From Diadophis punctatus similis (Eukaryota; Chordata; Lepidosauria; Squamata; Dipsadidae): 64,000 bases of DNA. The stretch lies in NCBI GenBank assembly GCA_023053685.1, contig JALIGW010000002.1:163138534-163202533 (forward strand). Reading direction: 5' to 3'. The notes below the pieces were generated by a model that saw only the letters and a list, made by a program, of their open reading frames with translations, was not told where the DNA came from and did no database searches. Numbering within the stretch: the stretch's first letter is position 1; the number at the start of each line of letters is the position of its first letter. This document shows positions 47,533-59,800 of the stretch, one piece after another. Made by a program: the position numbers and the translations under genes.

Positions 47533-50418
47533 TCATGTTCTTTCACTTTACCAGTTCATTTCATAGAACTAAAAGAGCCAGTAGATTTACTAATGGTGAT
47601 CAGATCTTTTTCAAGCCCTGAAGCCTCACTTGAAAATTTCTATCCTACTTTTTCAATGTTAAGTTAATATCGTTCCTTTAGCTTCTCCATTTCTACTTTA
47701 GAGGTATATTAAAACTTTGAACAACTTTGGGCTTTATCAAATTACACGCCTTGAAATCTAAACTTAAAAAAAAATGAAATTTTATTTTGAAATATACTTT
47801 ATGTCATGATAGCGCTTACATTTACTTTCAATGTAATGAATGTTTCTATCCATTGAAAGTTTTTATTTGTTCTGCCTAGTCCCTGTATTGAGAAGAACTC
47901 TTTAGTTTTCAATGTTTTTTTTCCTTCTGTGTTTCAAGCATAGATTATGGGTATTGTTATTCACTAGGGTAAACAGACAGAAGAATAGATTTGTCCCATT
48001 ACATTATTGAAAAGAATTATCTCACACATTTGCACATACACATACCAAAAAAATCAAATAGATTATCCCATGGGCACTGCAGTTTCTACAAACTGTCTCC
48101 TGCGATTTTCTTCTTGCTGCTGTTCTTTCCATGGATCAGAACATATGTATTTGTCTGATAAACTCACTGTAACAGCTTTGCAGTTCGTTTAAACAAATGA
48201 AAACATCCTTGGAGTATTTCCTCTGAAGTTAAATGGAGTATTCAGTCCCACTTCAGGATTCCACATTATTTAGGAAGATAATCCGGTTGACCCAAGACCC
48301 TTTTACATTTAAATGCTGTTTTTTCAGTACATACGGCAGTACCATTCAAAGAGCTATGACAATGATACTGTTTATAGCTCTAAAAATGGCGCTGCCATCT
48401 GCACCATGATTCACCAGGAAGACAAGAGCTCAAGCAGATGGACAATCCTTTAGTCTGCTTCTCTAGCATGTTAAATGTTTAGCTACTAATATAAACACAC
48501 TAGGCTCCCCTTAACCAGACTGGAAATAAAAACAAAAACAAACAAGCACAACATTGCGAGGATTGCAGGAACCGACATATTTCCAACTCTGTGAGGAAGT
48601 TGATTGTCCAAATTTCAGTGGAGTGGAGAAATTTCCATTCTGGAGTCACATTGCGGAATCACAAAGCTGAATAATTTCTTATCTGTTTCTACTGGCATTC
48701 ATCTGTGTGAGGCTTCTGATGGAGAAACAGTTCTCGTCAAGTGCACTTCAACGAAAAAGATACATTGACTTGTCTACTGTTCTCTTGGGAGGCATGCTTC
48801 ACCTCTTTATCATTTCAATGCTTTGGTAAATACAAAATATTTCTTTTGCATAAGAATGCGTGATTCTATCCTGCTCCCACTTTTCCATATTTCTCTACAG
48901 AAATCATCAGGAATGTATTTTTATTCATTTATGATAAGAGCAAACAAGATACTAAATAGATCAGACCCAGAAAAGCCATTGGAGAAGAAAAAAAATATCC
49001 TCCCACCACCCCTGACTTTGTCCCTGAACACCAGAACCAGAATCTCATTCGCTCAGTTGATGGATTAACTGGCTTAATATGGATTGGCTCTCAATCCATA
49101 TTTAGCCAGGAGGCAAGGAGAAAGGAATATGCAGTTGTATTAGGAGGTATCTGATCGAGAATGATTTACTCAGGAATTGGTTGGTGCATTCAATAACCTG
49201 GTTTGGGATAAACAGTCAGAAATGCTGTGAAAATTGGGAGGGTCTTTTATTTAAGTATCTTCATGAATGCTGTATGATGCTGAAATCTCTTTGGAAATCT
49301 CAACTTTTCTCTGGAACTAGAAGCATATATTAACTTGCCGTTGAACCTTGGTTGCTGGTAAGGCTTCCAATCTGAATTTCGACTGGAGTAAAACTATGGC
49401 CTTAATCTAAGAAGATGCCTTTTTTTTCTCTGCTAACCAACAACTTTGAACAATATGCTATCAGCGTCTAACTTCAGAAGCAAGGCTGCAAGGGTAAATT
49501 TTAGAACTGTTTATAGGTCACAAAATTCATTTTTTTAGTATTCAGAAAATGTCCCTGTTCATGACCATAACTTATTTGAAAAATTTGAAATTCAGCTTGT
49601 ATCAAAATCTCTGTATTTTCCATTTTCTATCTATAGACATTAATACTGTATGTCAGATGTATGTCAGGTCCTAATCCAGAGATAAGACAGCAAATTCCAT
49701 CAAGTTCAATCTTTTATTTGCTTACTCCTAATGGACAGAATCTTGCCAAACTAAAACTATAATTTCCTAACTTATAGATATATCCTGACAGATACTAGGG
49801 TGTGGTTATACTGGAGTGGTTATACTCCTCCCCCTTCCAGCTTATGATTGAGCAGTTTCTTGATCTGAGAAAGCTCTGTATTGCCACACACACACACAAT
49901 CCTGCAGGTACACATTCCATCACAATGGGCAATCATACCAAGATAAAGAACCTCACAGAGATTTCTGGGCTATACTTAAGAATATGAAGTACTGCTGTTT
50001 CTGACTTATTAACTATATATTTACTGAGATCAAAGTTTAGCTTAGCAGGTAACGTTGTAACAACCAAAGCACACTTGATTCAAATTTTATCAACATGTTC
50101 AGAATGGTACAAGTAGAAAATAGCCATTACAAAGCAAAAGCTTCAAAGGAGTGTTCAAGAGCACACGTTGCGAAAGGAAGTTTAAGAAATTATCACTGCT
50201 GAAAGAGGTAGCAAAGAAGTTGTGCAGTCAGTAAAGTAAATGTTATTTTTTTAAAAAAATCTGCTACGGTTGCCAAAATTACTAATGATTAAATCAAAAT
50301 CAAGAAGCTAATTTAATTATTGTATTTCTGATCTTTAAAAAAAATCATAACTTTTCTTAACTTTTAAGTTCAATCACCTACTAAAAGCTAATTGTTATTT
50401 AGATTCAGTTATTTGTTT
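47533..50418. other. Repeat-poor interval; 48.05-48.47 kb possibly conserved
   Basis: Nearly 2.9 kb without recognised transposons. The stretch at about 48060-48470 is complex, with ATAATCCGGTTGACCC, CATACGGCAGTACC and AAAATGGCGCTGCCATCTGC words and no long reading frame, suggesting possible regulatory conservation. A short CA run lies near 49890. Open frames of 61-81 codons have no known domain. Confidence 0.4.
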
Positions 50419-50419
50419 T

Positions 50420-50505
50420 AGAATAGAATGAGCTGGAAGGGATCTTGGGGGTCTTCTAGTCCAGCCCCCTGCTCAAGCAGGAGAACCTATACCATTTTAG
50501 ATAAG
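50420..50505 (-). mobile_element. CR1 LINE 3' tip, antisense
   Basis: The plus strand reads GAATAGAATGAGCTGGAAGG, then GGTCTTCTAGTCCAGCCCCC and CTGCTCAAGCAGGAGA, the reverse complement of the CR1 3' end. Only about 85 bp remain. Confidence 0.88.
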
Positions 50506-52462
50506 ATAATTTGTTAATCCTTATCTATGAACTAATTCGGAAAAGCATCAATTGTGGGTCAAAAAATACTATGTTGTCTAAAGTGTCAGATTATTCATGA
50601 TATCGATTTTGATTCTCTCAGATTCTGTTTATATGTATTTGATATAATTCAAATACTTTCTGTTCATGTAATTACTGAAGTATGAACACCTTGAATTAAG
50701 GTGTTTTACATTGAGTAGTAGTCTCATTTTATGCATAAGTTTTATTATAGCCTTCTACAGCCTGAAGCCTTAAAGATGCAATGGTCGAAGAAGAGACAGA
50801 ATTCCATGACTGCATGATCAATTCCATGCCTACTAGAGACCAATAGGATTGTCCTTACAGTGATTCTGTTGTGTGGGGAAAGTGGAAATTATTCTAACAA
50901 AAATCTCAGTGTGTTTGAGGCATTTTTTCTTCACCTCAATTTAATTCAAAACTCAAGCTGCTTTAAAAAGCAGAGTGTAAATTGAAGAAATACATAATAA
51001 TTTCCTGATATAGATCTCAGGTCAACAAGACAGGCTTCTCAAATATACCTGTGCATTCTGATTTTCACCAATTTAATTCTCATTACCTAAAATTCCCAAG
51101 GAGTGTTTATTGTAATTGTTTATAAATCACCTACTCTAAGCAGTTTGGAACTTACATTCAATAAAACATCCATTAACCCAATATAATGTTAATAATGTAC
51201 TGTATGTATGACTCAGGATAGTAAACTCCTCAACTTTTGGGAGTGGCAAATCCAAGAAGGCAAAATTAGTTTCTGGCTTCCTGACACCTTGGCTTTTCAA
51301 ACTAAAACTCCTATCCAGTCCCAGGAATTCAAATGAAGTGCTGTTGGTCCCTCAAGGATAATCCAGTAGCTGAGAAGTATTCTCATTTGGACAAGTATTC
51401 ACCAGCAAATTCCTCTGATTTGCATCCCTCTAAAGAAGGAAATGATTAGAGATACAATTCTAAATGAAAAGACATGAAGATAATGACTTTCTAAAAGGTA
51501 GCTCCTAGCCAGATTTATTTGCTGCCAGCTATTTAAGAAGTGAGCTGGAGTAATTTGCACTTATCGGTATCCAAATCTCTCTCCATGGTCCTGAATATCA
51601 ATTTCTAAGTATCTACAGTATAACAACTATCCAGATTCCTTGTTCTGAATGTCTTACGTTTCTGTGATCAGCTGACTTTTACATTGTTATATGTGCTCCC
51701 AGGTTCAGCTAATGGCCACTTAATCACAGCCTGGGAAAATAGCCACACAGAATGTCTATGGAGATTCTCAATCATCCAAGTCATGGTTGTCTCAAAGGTG
51801 CTTTCCATACACAGTAATGCACACACTCAACCACACACTCATCCACACACTCATCCACACTTACCCACATTCTTGTCAACACGGCTGGCAAGCACTAGCC
51901 AGAGGGATGGAAGCTGCCAAGTCTGTATTCTAAGATGAGTCCAAGAGTAGGCAGATTTCAGGATCTTTTTTATTCCCCAAAGTCCTTGCATTGCTATTTT
52001 TAAGTCTCGTAGCTGTTGATGGGACTTGGGGATGAGTTTTCCATGTTCTCATGCCCAATTTCTTTTGCCTGATTAAGGTGACATTTTTTTTCCTTTGTTT
52101 CCTTAACAATTTGTTCCTTCTTAATTACTTTTCCTAAAGGATCTTGCTTTAGCTTTTGTCCACCCTACTTATGTGGTCGCTACATCTTTAGATATTCAGC
52201 CTAATCTCATAACACCACTTCCTTTGATTGAACCATCACTGACCAGGGACTGAGATGATGGAAGTAAATATCAAATAGCACAACTTTGTGCTGAATGAGT
52301 GGATTCTCATTCATGCAACATAATTTTCCTGTATCTCCTACTCCTGAGACCCAAATTCTCAAACCATCCAGAAAAGATTTATGATATGCAGTAAGAGAAA
52401 ATTTGAATTGTCCTGTGGATGTAAACTGTGCTTTAGGAGGAAATTATGGATGTAGAGTCACA
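50506..52462. other. Repeat-poor interval with a small minisatellite
   Basis: About 2 kb with no gene recognised. An imperfect 12-bp repeat (ACACACTCATCC type, about four units) lies at 51820-51870 and is read through in the 84-codon frame at 51684-51938, which has no known domain. Confidence 0.45.
51820..51870. repeat. 12-bp minisatellite
   Basis: Four or so imperfect units of ACACACTCATCC / ACACACTCAACC / ACACTTACCC. Confidence 0.85.
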
Positions 52463-52463
52463 T

Positions 52464-53075
52464 TCAGTTGGTGCAAAATGCGGCTGTGCGTACTGTGGTG
52501 GGTGTGCCAAGGTACACCCACGTGACACCGATACTCCGCCAGCTGCATTGGTTGCCCATCGGTCTCCGGGTCCAATTCAAGGTGTTGATCACCATCTTTA
52601 AAGCCCTTCATGGCTTAGGACCAGGATATCTTCGGGACCGCATTCTGCCTCATACTTCCCTCTGACCGGTTAGGGCCCACAGAGTTGGCCTCCTCCAGGT
52701 CCCGTCGGCCAAGCAATGCCGGCTGGCGGGCCCTAGGGGGAGAGCCTTCTCTGTGGCTGGCCCCGTGCTCTGGAACCAACTACCCCCAGAGACCCGGACT
52801 ATCCCCACTCTGCTGGCCTTCCAAAAAGCCATTAAGACATGGCTTTTCCTGCAGGTGGGGGGGGACAGCTTAATTCCACCTGAGCCTACCCCCCAAGTAT
52901 GTACGTGTTGAATGGATGTTGTTGTTTTAAATTACTGTTTTTTAAATTTTGTACTTGTTTTTAAATTCCATGTAATTTTTGTTTATTCTTGTATTTCTTC
53001 CTGTTGTAAGCTGCCCTGAGTCCTTCGGGAGTTGGGCGGCATATAAGAATAACAAAATAAATAAATAAATAAATA
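52464..53075 (+). mobile_element. L2-clade LINE 3' end
   Basis: The plus-strand frame starts LVQNAAVRTVVGVPRYTHVT, continues LHWLPIGLRVQFKVL and GYLRDRILPHTSL, meets a stop at about 52663, then resumes in frame with FSVAGPVLWNQLPPETRT and LLAFQKAIKTWLF. The 3' UTR ends CCTTCGGGAGTTGGGCGGCA and an AAAT tail. It is the best-preserved L2 C-terminus in plus orientation here. 5' truncated; no catalytic core. Confidence 0.93.
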
Positions 53076-54188
53076 ATAAATACTGTAGTGCAGTAACAGA
53101 TAACCTGCTAAATGTTTCATAATAAATGCTTAAGATTCCTATTACTTCTTTCCAATAAATTCTGCTGATGCATTCAACTGTTGGAATAGCAATAAAATAT
53201 CACATACAACTAAACACTATAATACATATAGAAAGTTTCTGCTTTATAAATTAAAACTTAAACTTATTCTCTCCATATTTTTTCCACTAATAAAATTTCC
53301 ACAAGGATTCTGTCCTTTGACTCATAACAATAATTTATTAAAATCATTCTATATTTTTATCAGCCAAGAATGAGCTTGATGATCCCTCACTTATGTACTT
53401 GGCAGTTTCCCACAATCACAGCTCCCTTTATCCCTCCCTATCCATGTTTTCTTTGCAGACTGTCAGCATTAATCATTTGATCATAATTAGTACTGTTAAT
53501 TCCCTATTAAGATGAATCACTCTGTTCTTAAATTGCCTTAGCAACATGAATGTATTCCTGCTGGAGTCTAATCAACACACTGCCTTTGAAGTCTAAAAAA
53601 TATGATCTGTATTCTTAAGATTAAGAATTTGTTAATGGAAATTGTAGAATGTGTTTTTGATTTGAATCCCTCATCCCACAAATATGTTTTAACATGGAAA
53701 TAACAATATGATGAACAGACCACCAACATCTGTTCAGAGAAGCAAATGGAATTTATTCTAGTTCTCTAGATTTCTTTTTAATGTGAATAAACACACGATC
53801 CCTATCCCTAGTTGAAAAGGGATTCTGCCTATAAAACAGGAATTTTGTAGAAGTTCTCCAAGAATTTCCCTGAAAAAAGAGATTAACTTGCCCCACATTT
53901 TTGTAATGAAACCATGCATAGTCAACACTCCAAGGGCACACCGAAAAGTGTAATCTCTCAGAGTCTTACTGTCCTAGATACAATTCAAGATTAACATATC
54001 TAAGTTATTAACTGAGCCAAGCATCACACTGCAAAATTAACTCCTCTATCTCTAGAGTTAAAGAGAGAAATGTTTGTGGATTTACAACTGGTAAGAGCTA
54101 CATTTTTCCTAAATACATAATCCTTGTACCAATCCTGGTGTCAAAATTGCTGACTAGTATGACCAGAGCTTTGGGCATCTGTTCTATT
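53076..54188. other. Unique interval, no gene seen
   Basis: About 1.1 kb AT-rich sequence without recognised features. Confidence 0.45.
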
Positions 54189-54346
54189 AAAGTGGGGTTG
54201 GAATGGAGATTTTGCAGTATCCTTCCCCTGGGGTGGGATGGGAATGGAGAGTTTATAGTATCCTTCTGCTGCCACACCCACCAAGCCACGCCCACCAAGC
54301 CACGCCCACAGAACCAGTAGTAAAAAAAAATTGAATCCCACTACTG
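54189..54346 (+). mobile_element. Truncated hAT MITE, same family as 6.84 kb
   Basis: Shares GGAATGGAGATTTTGCAGTA, CCACACCCACCAAGCCACGC and the right terminus TGAATCCCACTACTG with 6836-7140. The left terminus is gone and no duplication is visible. Confidence 0.82.
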
Positions 54347-54863
54347 GCCATACTCTCATTGGCTGATATGTTTAAGCACGTGTTAGAGAGGAGTTCTGAT
54401 TGACTCACTAAAAAGCGGAAAAAAGTGGTCAGTTGCTTGATTACTTTGCATTTCTTTTATCCTTCTGCAGCAAATTATCATAGAAAAGTTCCATCTTCTC
54501 ACTTTTTTTTGAATCACAAATAATCAGATTCAGTAAAGACACAAAAGCAATGGAAACCTGAACAGTTGGTTGGCTTTTTTGTTTTATGTTTTGTATCTCC
54601 TTTCAATGGAAAGGTGACATTATTTTACAAGAACAAGAAAATCCCCCTCACCAAAAAGAAAAGTAATTGTAAATTACAAATGCCTTCAACTATTTCAGAA
54701 ACTAATATTTTACAATATTCTCTTTTATTCACCTACTTTCTCTAGGCCCTATATCTACACTAGATTTTTAAATTTCATTGTATCTTCATATCATTCTATT
54801 CTGTATGTCTAGAGTTTTGCCAAACTCTGCATTTCTTTGTCTTAAAACTTATGCATTCCTATG
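54347..54863. other. Unique interval, no gene seen
   Basis: About 520 bp AT-rich sequence without recognised features. Confidence 0.45.
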
Positions 54864-54871
54864 CTATAGAG

Positions 54872-55653
54872 CAGGGGTCCTCAAACTTTTTAAACAGGGG
54901 GCCGATTCACAGTCCCCTCAGACTGTTGGAGGGCCGGACCGGCTGGGTGGGCGTGGCTAGGTAGTCATGTGACTGGGTGGATGTGGCTAGGTTGTCATGT
55001 GACTGGGTGGGCATGGCCAATTGAAACAGACCATTTTTTTTGCCTTTCTCCTTCCTAAGCTGTACTTGCTCAACCCAAAGAATCTATTTATTTAATAAGA
55101 CACCCCCCCCAAAGGGAAAAAGAGCGCAAACTTTCTTGCCACTTGCCTAACTTCATTACAACAGCAGCTTCAGGCTCCTTAATATAGGCCATTAAAAAAG
55201 AATAAAACAAACAGGATTTCCTTCAAAATAACTCTAGATCATATGTTTTAGATGACCACACAATAAACCAGACTGAGAACCAGAAGTACTTTCGAAGTAC
55301 TTTCAAAGTACTTTGGAGTACTTTGGAAGCCCAGAGCTGCTTTTCGAGGCAGCAGCAACCCCTCCCCTACTCAAATATTGGCCCTGGATCACGTGGCTGC
55401 ACCAGCGAGATCACACCTCAGCTGGCCCTCCCCCACACCCTTCGGCCTGGCCTTACCTTCGGCAGCAGCTGTGTTATCAGAAGTGCAGCTCAACCAGTGA
55501 AAGAAGTGCGGCTGGAGTGGATGCTCGCTGGAAGATAAGGCCGATGGTGAGGGGCAGGGCAAGGGGCGGGGCTTAATCCCACCACTCCGCGGACCGGATA
55601 TTTTGCATTGGCGGGCCATATCCGGCCCACGGGCCATAGTTTGAGGATCCCTG
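54872..55653. mobile_element. 782-bp hAT element with perfect duplication and internal repeats
   Basis: Ends CAGGGGTCCTCAAACTTTTT and ATAGTTTGAGGATCCCTG form inverted repeats. CTATAGAG is duplicated exactly at 54864-54871 and 55654-55661. Near the left end a unit of about 32 bp (GGGTGGGCGTGGCTAGGTAG-like, then TCATGTGACT) repeats about three times (54941-55018). A 10-11 bp AAGTACTTT unit repeats at about 55283-55325. No transposase is readable; open frames of 71-87 codons in the GC-rich right part are artefacts. Confidence 0.93.
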
Positions 55654-55661
55654 CTATAGAG

Positions 55662-56087
55662 GGATCAGCAGCTCAACTTGTCTTTATTTATTTATTTATT
55701 TCAATTTCAATTTCCATTTTCTATTTCTGTTCTTCACCTTTTCTGCTCTTTTGCTCCTGCCTTGGTTTGACTCTTCTTTTCTGAAGCTGCTAAAGCCAAG
55801 GGAAATGGCTAGAATAACTTTTCCCTCAAAAAAAATGCATACCCATTTTCTCAGCTCTTGCCTCCTTTCTTGCTGCCTTTAGTTTGACTCTCTGCTTTTC
55901 CTTTTGGGATTTGGCTCTGCCTAGTCCATCTATTCTTCACACACAGCTCCCAGGCAGGTATCTTGTCTCTCTTCTTCTTCCCTTTGTTGGATTAGCAATT
56001 GTGTTAACCTGACACTGAAAGAGAGCTAAGAAGGGAGGGAAGGAAGGCACCTTGATGCTTCTAATCAATTTTTCCTTCTAAATATCT
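55662..56087. other. Unique pyrimidine-leaning interval
   Basis: About 430 bp, T/C-rich, with a TTTA run at 55685-55700. No gene recognised. Confidence 0.45.
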
Positions 56088-56133
56088 GTTTGTTTGTTTG
56101 TTTGTTTGTTTGTTTGTTTGTTTGTTTGTTTGT
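56088..56133. repeat. (GTTT)n microsatellite
   Basis: About eleven GTTT units. Confidence 0.96.
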
Positions 56134-56185
56134 AATGAGTACATACTGTAACTTGCCTAGGTTCATCAATCTTTGCTGAAATTTT

Positions 56186-56613
56186 AGGTTGGAGAAACTT
56201 CCTAACAGTGAAAACAATTAACCAGTGGAACAGCTCTTGCCTTCAGAAATTGTGGGTGCTTCATCACTGGAAGTTTTTAAGAAGAGACTGGACATCACTT
56301 GAATGATATAGGGCAGTGGTTCCCAATGTGGGGCCCATGCCCCACAGGGGGGCAATTTGATTTTTAATGGGGCAAATGAAACCTTGTTTAAATCAAGTTA
56401 ATGGCCTTTTAGGCTTCCTCCGCGTAGAAGTTCACTTTTTGAATAGTAAGAATTATATATCACTGAGGGGGGGTGGTCATCAGAATTTTAGAGATGTTTA
56501 GGTGGGGCATGGCCAAAAAAGGTGGGAACCACAGATATAGTGTCTCCTGCCTGACCAGGGGGTTGGATTAGAGGACCTCCAAAGTCCCTTCCAGCTCTAT
56601 TCTGAATACAGTG
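56186..56613 (+). mobile_element. CR1 LINE 3' end interrupted by a hAT MITE
   Basis: CR1 sequence runs GGAGAAACTTCCTAACAGTG to GACTGGACATCACTTG, is interrupted at 56314-56534, and resumes TGTCTCCTGCCTGACCAGGG to CCCTTCCAGCTCTATTCTG. Joining the halves across the target duplication restores the same region as 46.17-46.35 kb. Confidence 0.9.
56314..56534. mobile_element. hAT MITE (CAGTGGTTCCCAA family) nested in CR1
   Basis: 221 bp with ends CAGTGGTTCCCAATGTGGGG and GGTGGGAACCACAG. Flanking octamers ATATAGGG and ATATAGTG (56306-56313, 56535-56542) match at seven of eight bases. Younger than its CR1 host. Confidence 0.9.
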
Positions 56614-56784
56614 AACATTTCAGCAAAGATTGCCTGGATAGATTAGAAGCATCAGTGCACCTTCCTTCCCTCTCTTCTTAGCCCCCCTCCAGTGTCAGGC
56701 TAACACAACTGCCAATCAAACAGGGTGAAGAAGAGGAGAGACAAGATGCCTTCCTGGAAGCTCTGCATGAAGAATAGATTTAAT
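56614..56784. other. Short unique interval
   Basis: About 170 bp. GACAAGATGCC (56740-56752) resembles the reverse complement of a stretch near 55960, and TGTCAGGCTAACACAACTGC (56693) is close to the reverse complement of one near 56000, so this may be an inverted partner of 55.95-56.05 kb. Confidence 0.45.
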
Positions 56785-56785
56785 T

Positions 56786-57733
56786 AATTTAATTTAATTT
56801 AATAGATTTGTATGCCGCCCAACTCCCAAAGGACTCTGGGCAGCTAACAACATATAAAATCATTGTTACATAAAAACATCTAATTAAAAAATTAAAAAAA
56901 TTAAAAAACATCTGACATTCATAAACCAAGGGGGGGAGACCCAAATGTAATCTAATTGGTCTCACTTTCACCCCGCCTGCCGGAAGAGCCAAGTTTTTAT
57001 TGCTTTACGGAAGGCCAGCAGGGTGGGGATAGTTCTAATCTCTGGAGGGAGTTGGTTCCAAAGGGAGGGGGCTCCCACAGAGAAGGCTCTCCCCCTCGGC
57101 CCCGCCAACTGGCATTGTTTGGTCGATGGGACCTGGAGGAGACCAACTCTGTGGGATCTAACCGGTCGTAGGGAGGTATGCGGCAGGATGCGGTCCCGAA
57201 GGTACCCTGGCCCTGAGCCTTTAAAGGTCAAAACCAACCCCTTAAATTGGATCCGGAGACTAATGGGCAGCCAATGCAGCTGGTGGAGAATGGGTGTTAT
57301 GTGGGTGTACCTAGGCACACCTACCACAGCTCGCGCAGCTGCATTTTGCACCAATTGTAGTCTCCGGATACTCTTCAAGGGTAGCCCCATGTAGAGCCGT
57401 TGCAGTAATCCAGCCGGGAGGTGATAAGGGAGTGAGTGACTGTGAGTAGAGCCTCCCTCTCCAAGTAGGGTCGCAATTGGTGCACCAGGCGAACCTGTGC
57501 AAAGGTCCCCCTAGCCACAGCTGAAAGAAGTTGCTCCAATTTTAGCTGTGGATCTAGGAGGACACCCAAATTGCGAACCCGTTCTGAGGGAGTTAATTTC
57601 TCCCCCCCCCAAGAACCAAGGAGGGACAATTGACACAATCCTTGGGAGGCAATATCCATAGCCACTCGGTCTTGTCAGGGTTGAGTTTTAGCCAGTTCAT
57701 CCCCATCCAGACCCTAACATTGTCCAGGCAGAT
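56786..57733 (-). mobile_element. L2-clade LINE 3' kilobase, antisense, long readable sequence
   Basis: On the minus strand the LINE enters within ORF2: LRVWMGMNWLKLNPDKTEWL-type sequence at the right edge, then SERVRNLGVLLDPQLKLEQL and ALLTVTHSLITSRLDYCNG (frame 57375-57665). After a one-base frame change it continues MGLPLKSIRRLQLVQNAAAR, HWLPISLRIQFKGLVLTF, LRDRILPHTSL and LWNQLPPEIRTIPTLLAFRK (140-codon frame 56968-57390). The 3' UTR ends in the GGAGTTGGGCGGC block and an AAATT-rich tail. Polymerase core absent. Few lesions for its length, so among the younger L2 copies. Confidence 0.93.
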
Positions 57734-58135
<402 letters not shown>

Positions 58136-58202
58136 TGCACAGCATGGCAGTAACTTCCCTTAAGATCAGTGCTTTTATGGAGACATTGCTTTGAAGTCTA
58201 TT

Positions 58203-58430
58203 AAGAGCTGAGGTGGCGCAGCGGTTAGAGTGGTGTACTGCAGGCCACTTTAGATGACTGTGATCCACAGGTTAGTGATTCAAATCTCACTGGCTCAAGG
58301 TTGACTCAGCCTTCCATCCTTCCGAGGTAGGTAAAATGAGGAGGCATTGGGGGCAATAGAAATATACATTGCTTACTGGTGTAAATCGCTTAGAGAATGC
58401 TTGCACTGTGAGGCGGTATATAAATGTCAC

Positions 58431-58435
<5 letters not shown>
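58203..58435 (+). mobile_element. tRNA-derived SINE (family B variant)
   Basis: The head GAGCTGAGGTGGCGCAGCGG and box B-like GATTCAAATCTCAC match the family. The body keeps GGCTCAAGGTTGACTCAGCC, but the 3' end differs: GGCGGTATATAAATGTCACA, then AAAT, instead of the TATTGC tail. This suggests a subfamily with a different tail. Confidence 0.87.
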
Positions 58436-58607
<172 letters not shown>

Positions 58608-58959
58608 ACTCCAGTTATCCTGTTATAAGCAATGGTTAATGTTATTTTGTTTGGTTTATATGTGTAAGAATTCCTGGGACATGCTGCATTTTATTTATTG
58701 GGTTCAATTCTTATTTATTAATAATCAGAGTCTCTGAATTTTTATCTATTGGAATTAGGTACATATTTTCTCTGCATGGCTTATCAAGAGTGTCAAATGC
58801 ATCTTTCAGCTCATCTATTTTCCTACTCATTATTATCATCCAGACAAATATATCTATGATGGTTCCAGCAGTTAAAAGACATTGTTTAGCCTGAACATCT
58901 TTTAAAGGGTTCTTATAAAGTAGGTAATTCTGTCTCTACTAAAATATTTTATCTAAATC
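58608..58959. other. Unique interval, no gene seen
   Basis: About 350 bp AT-rich sequence without recognised features. Confidence 0.4.
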
Positions 58960-59800
58960 ACTGGAGGTGATATTGATAGATTAAGTGCCATCAAGTTAGT
59001 GTTAACTCTCTGTATCGAATAAAATATTTCTTCAATATTTTATTTATTTTATTTCTATAGCCACCCATCTCAACTGGGTAGCAGTACAAATCAAATCAAG
59101 TCAAATCAAATCAATTAATAATTTGATTCCTATAGCTGTCCATCTCAACAAGTGACTCTGGGCAGGTACATAAATCAAATCAATAAATAAAAACATTGAA
59201 GACGATCTATTCTCACCCTGACCTTTTAGGTCTCTTAATGGTGCATTTGTTGTTATCAAATCCATCCATCTTGCTGCTGGTTGTCCTCTCCTTCTATTTC
59301 TTTACACTCTCCTGAGCATTATGGATTTCTCAAGGGTACTAGATTTTTACATAATGAGTCTAAACTATTGTAGTTTGAGCTGGTCATTTGTGCCCTGACT
59401 GGTAACTCTGGATTGATTTGTTTTATGCTCTATTTGTTTTTCCCACGTCTCTTCATGGTATTGTCAAGAATCCTTTCCAAGATAAAATTTAAAAAGCTCC
59501 AATACATTTTCTATCCTGCTTTTCAAAGTCTAACTTTTGCATCCGTGGAACATCGTATAGAAAAACCACAGTCTCACTATTTCACTCTTTGCAGGAACAG
59601 ACACGTCACAACCTTTGAAAATCTTTTCTTAGGTCTTCAGTAATATCCCACGTGGAGCTAATCTATTGCATATTTCTTGACTGATGATTCCTTTAAGGCA
59701 GAAGCTATACATCACTTCTATGTCTTCATTTCCAATTCTAAGACTGGTGGCTGTACCTGCAGTCATTAAATGGGTTTTCTTTATATTTCTTGTGCAACGA
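58960..59800 (-). mobile_element. Decayed BovB/RTE-like LINE, antisense
   Basis: The plus strand carries successive phrases that I associate with the reverse complement of BovB ORF2: AATCCATCCATCTTGC, TCCTGAGCATTATGGATTTC, AGTTTGAGCTGGTCATTTG, TTTTGCATCCGTGGAACATC and GACTGATGATTCCTTTAAGG. The frame is lost through many indels. A separate AAATC-type repetitive patch with GCCACCCATCTCAACTGG lies at 59055-59190 inside it. BovB LINEs are abundant in squamates and supply the machinery for Sauria SINEs. Identification is from remembered sequence style. Confidence 0.65.
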
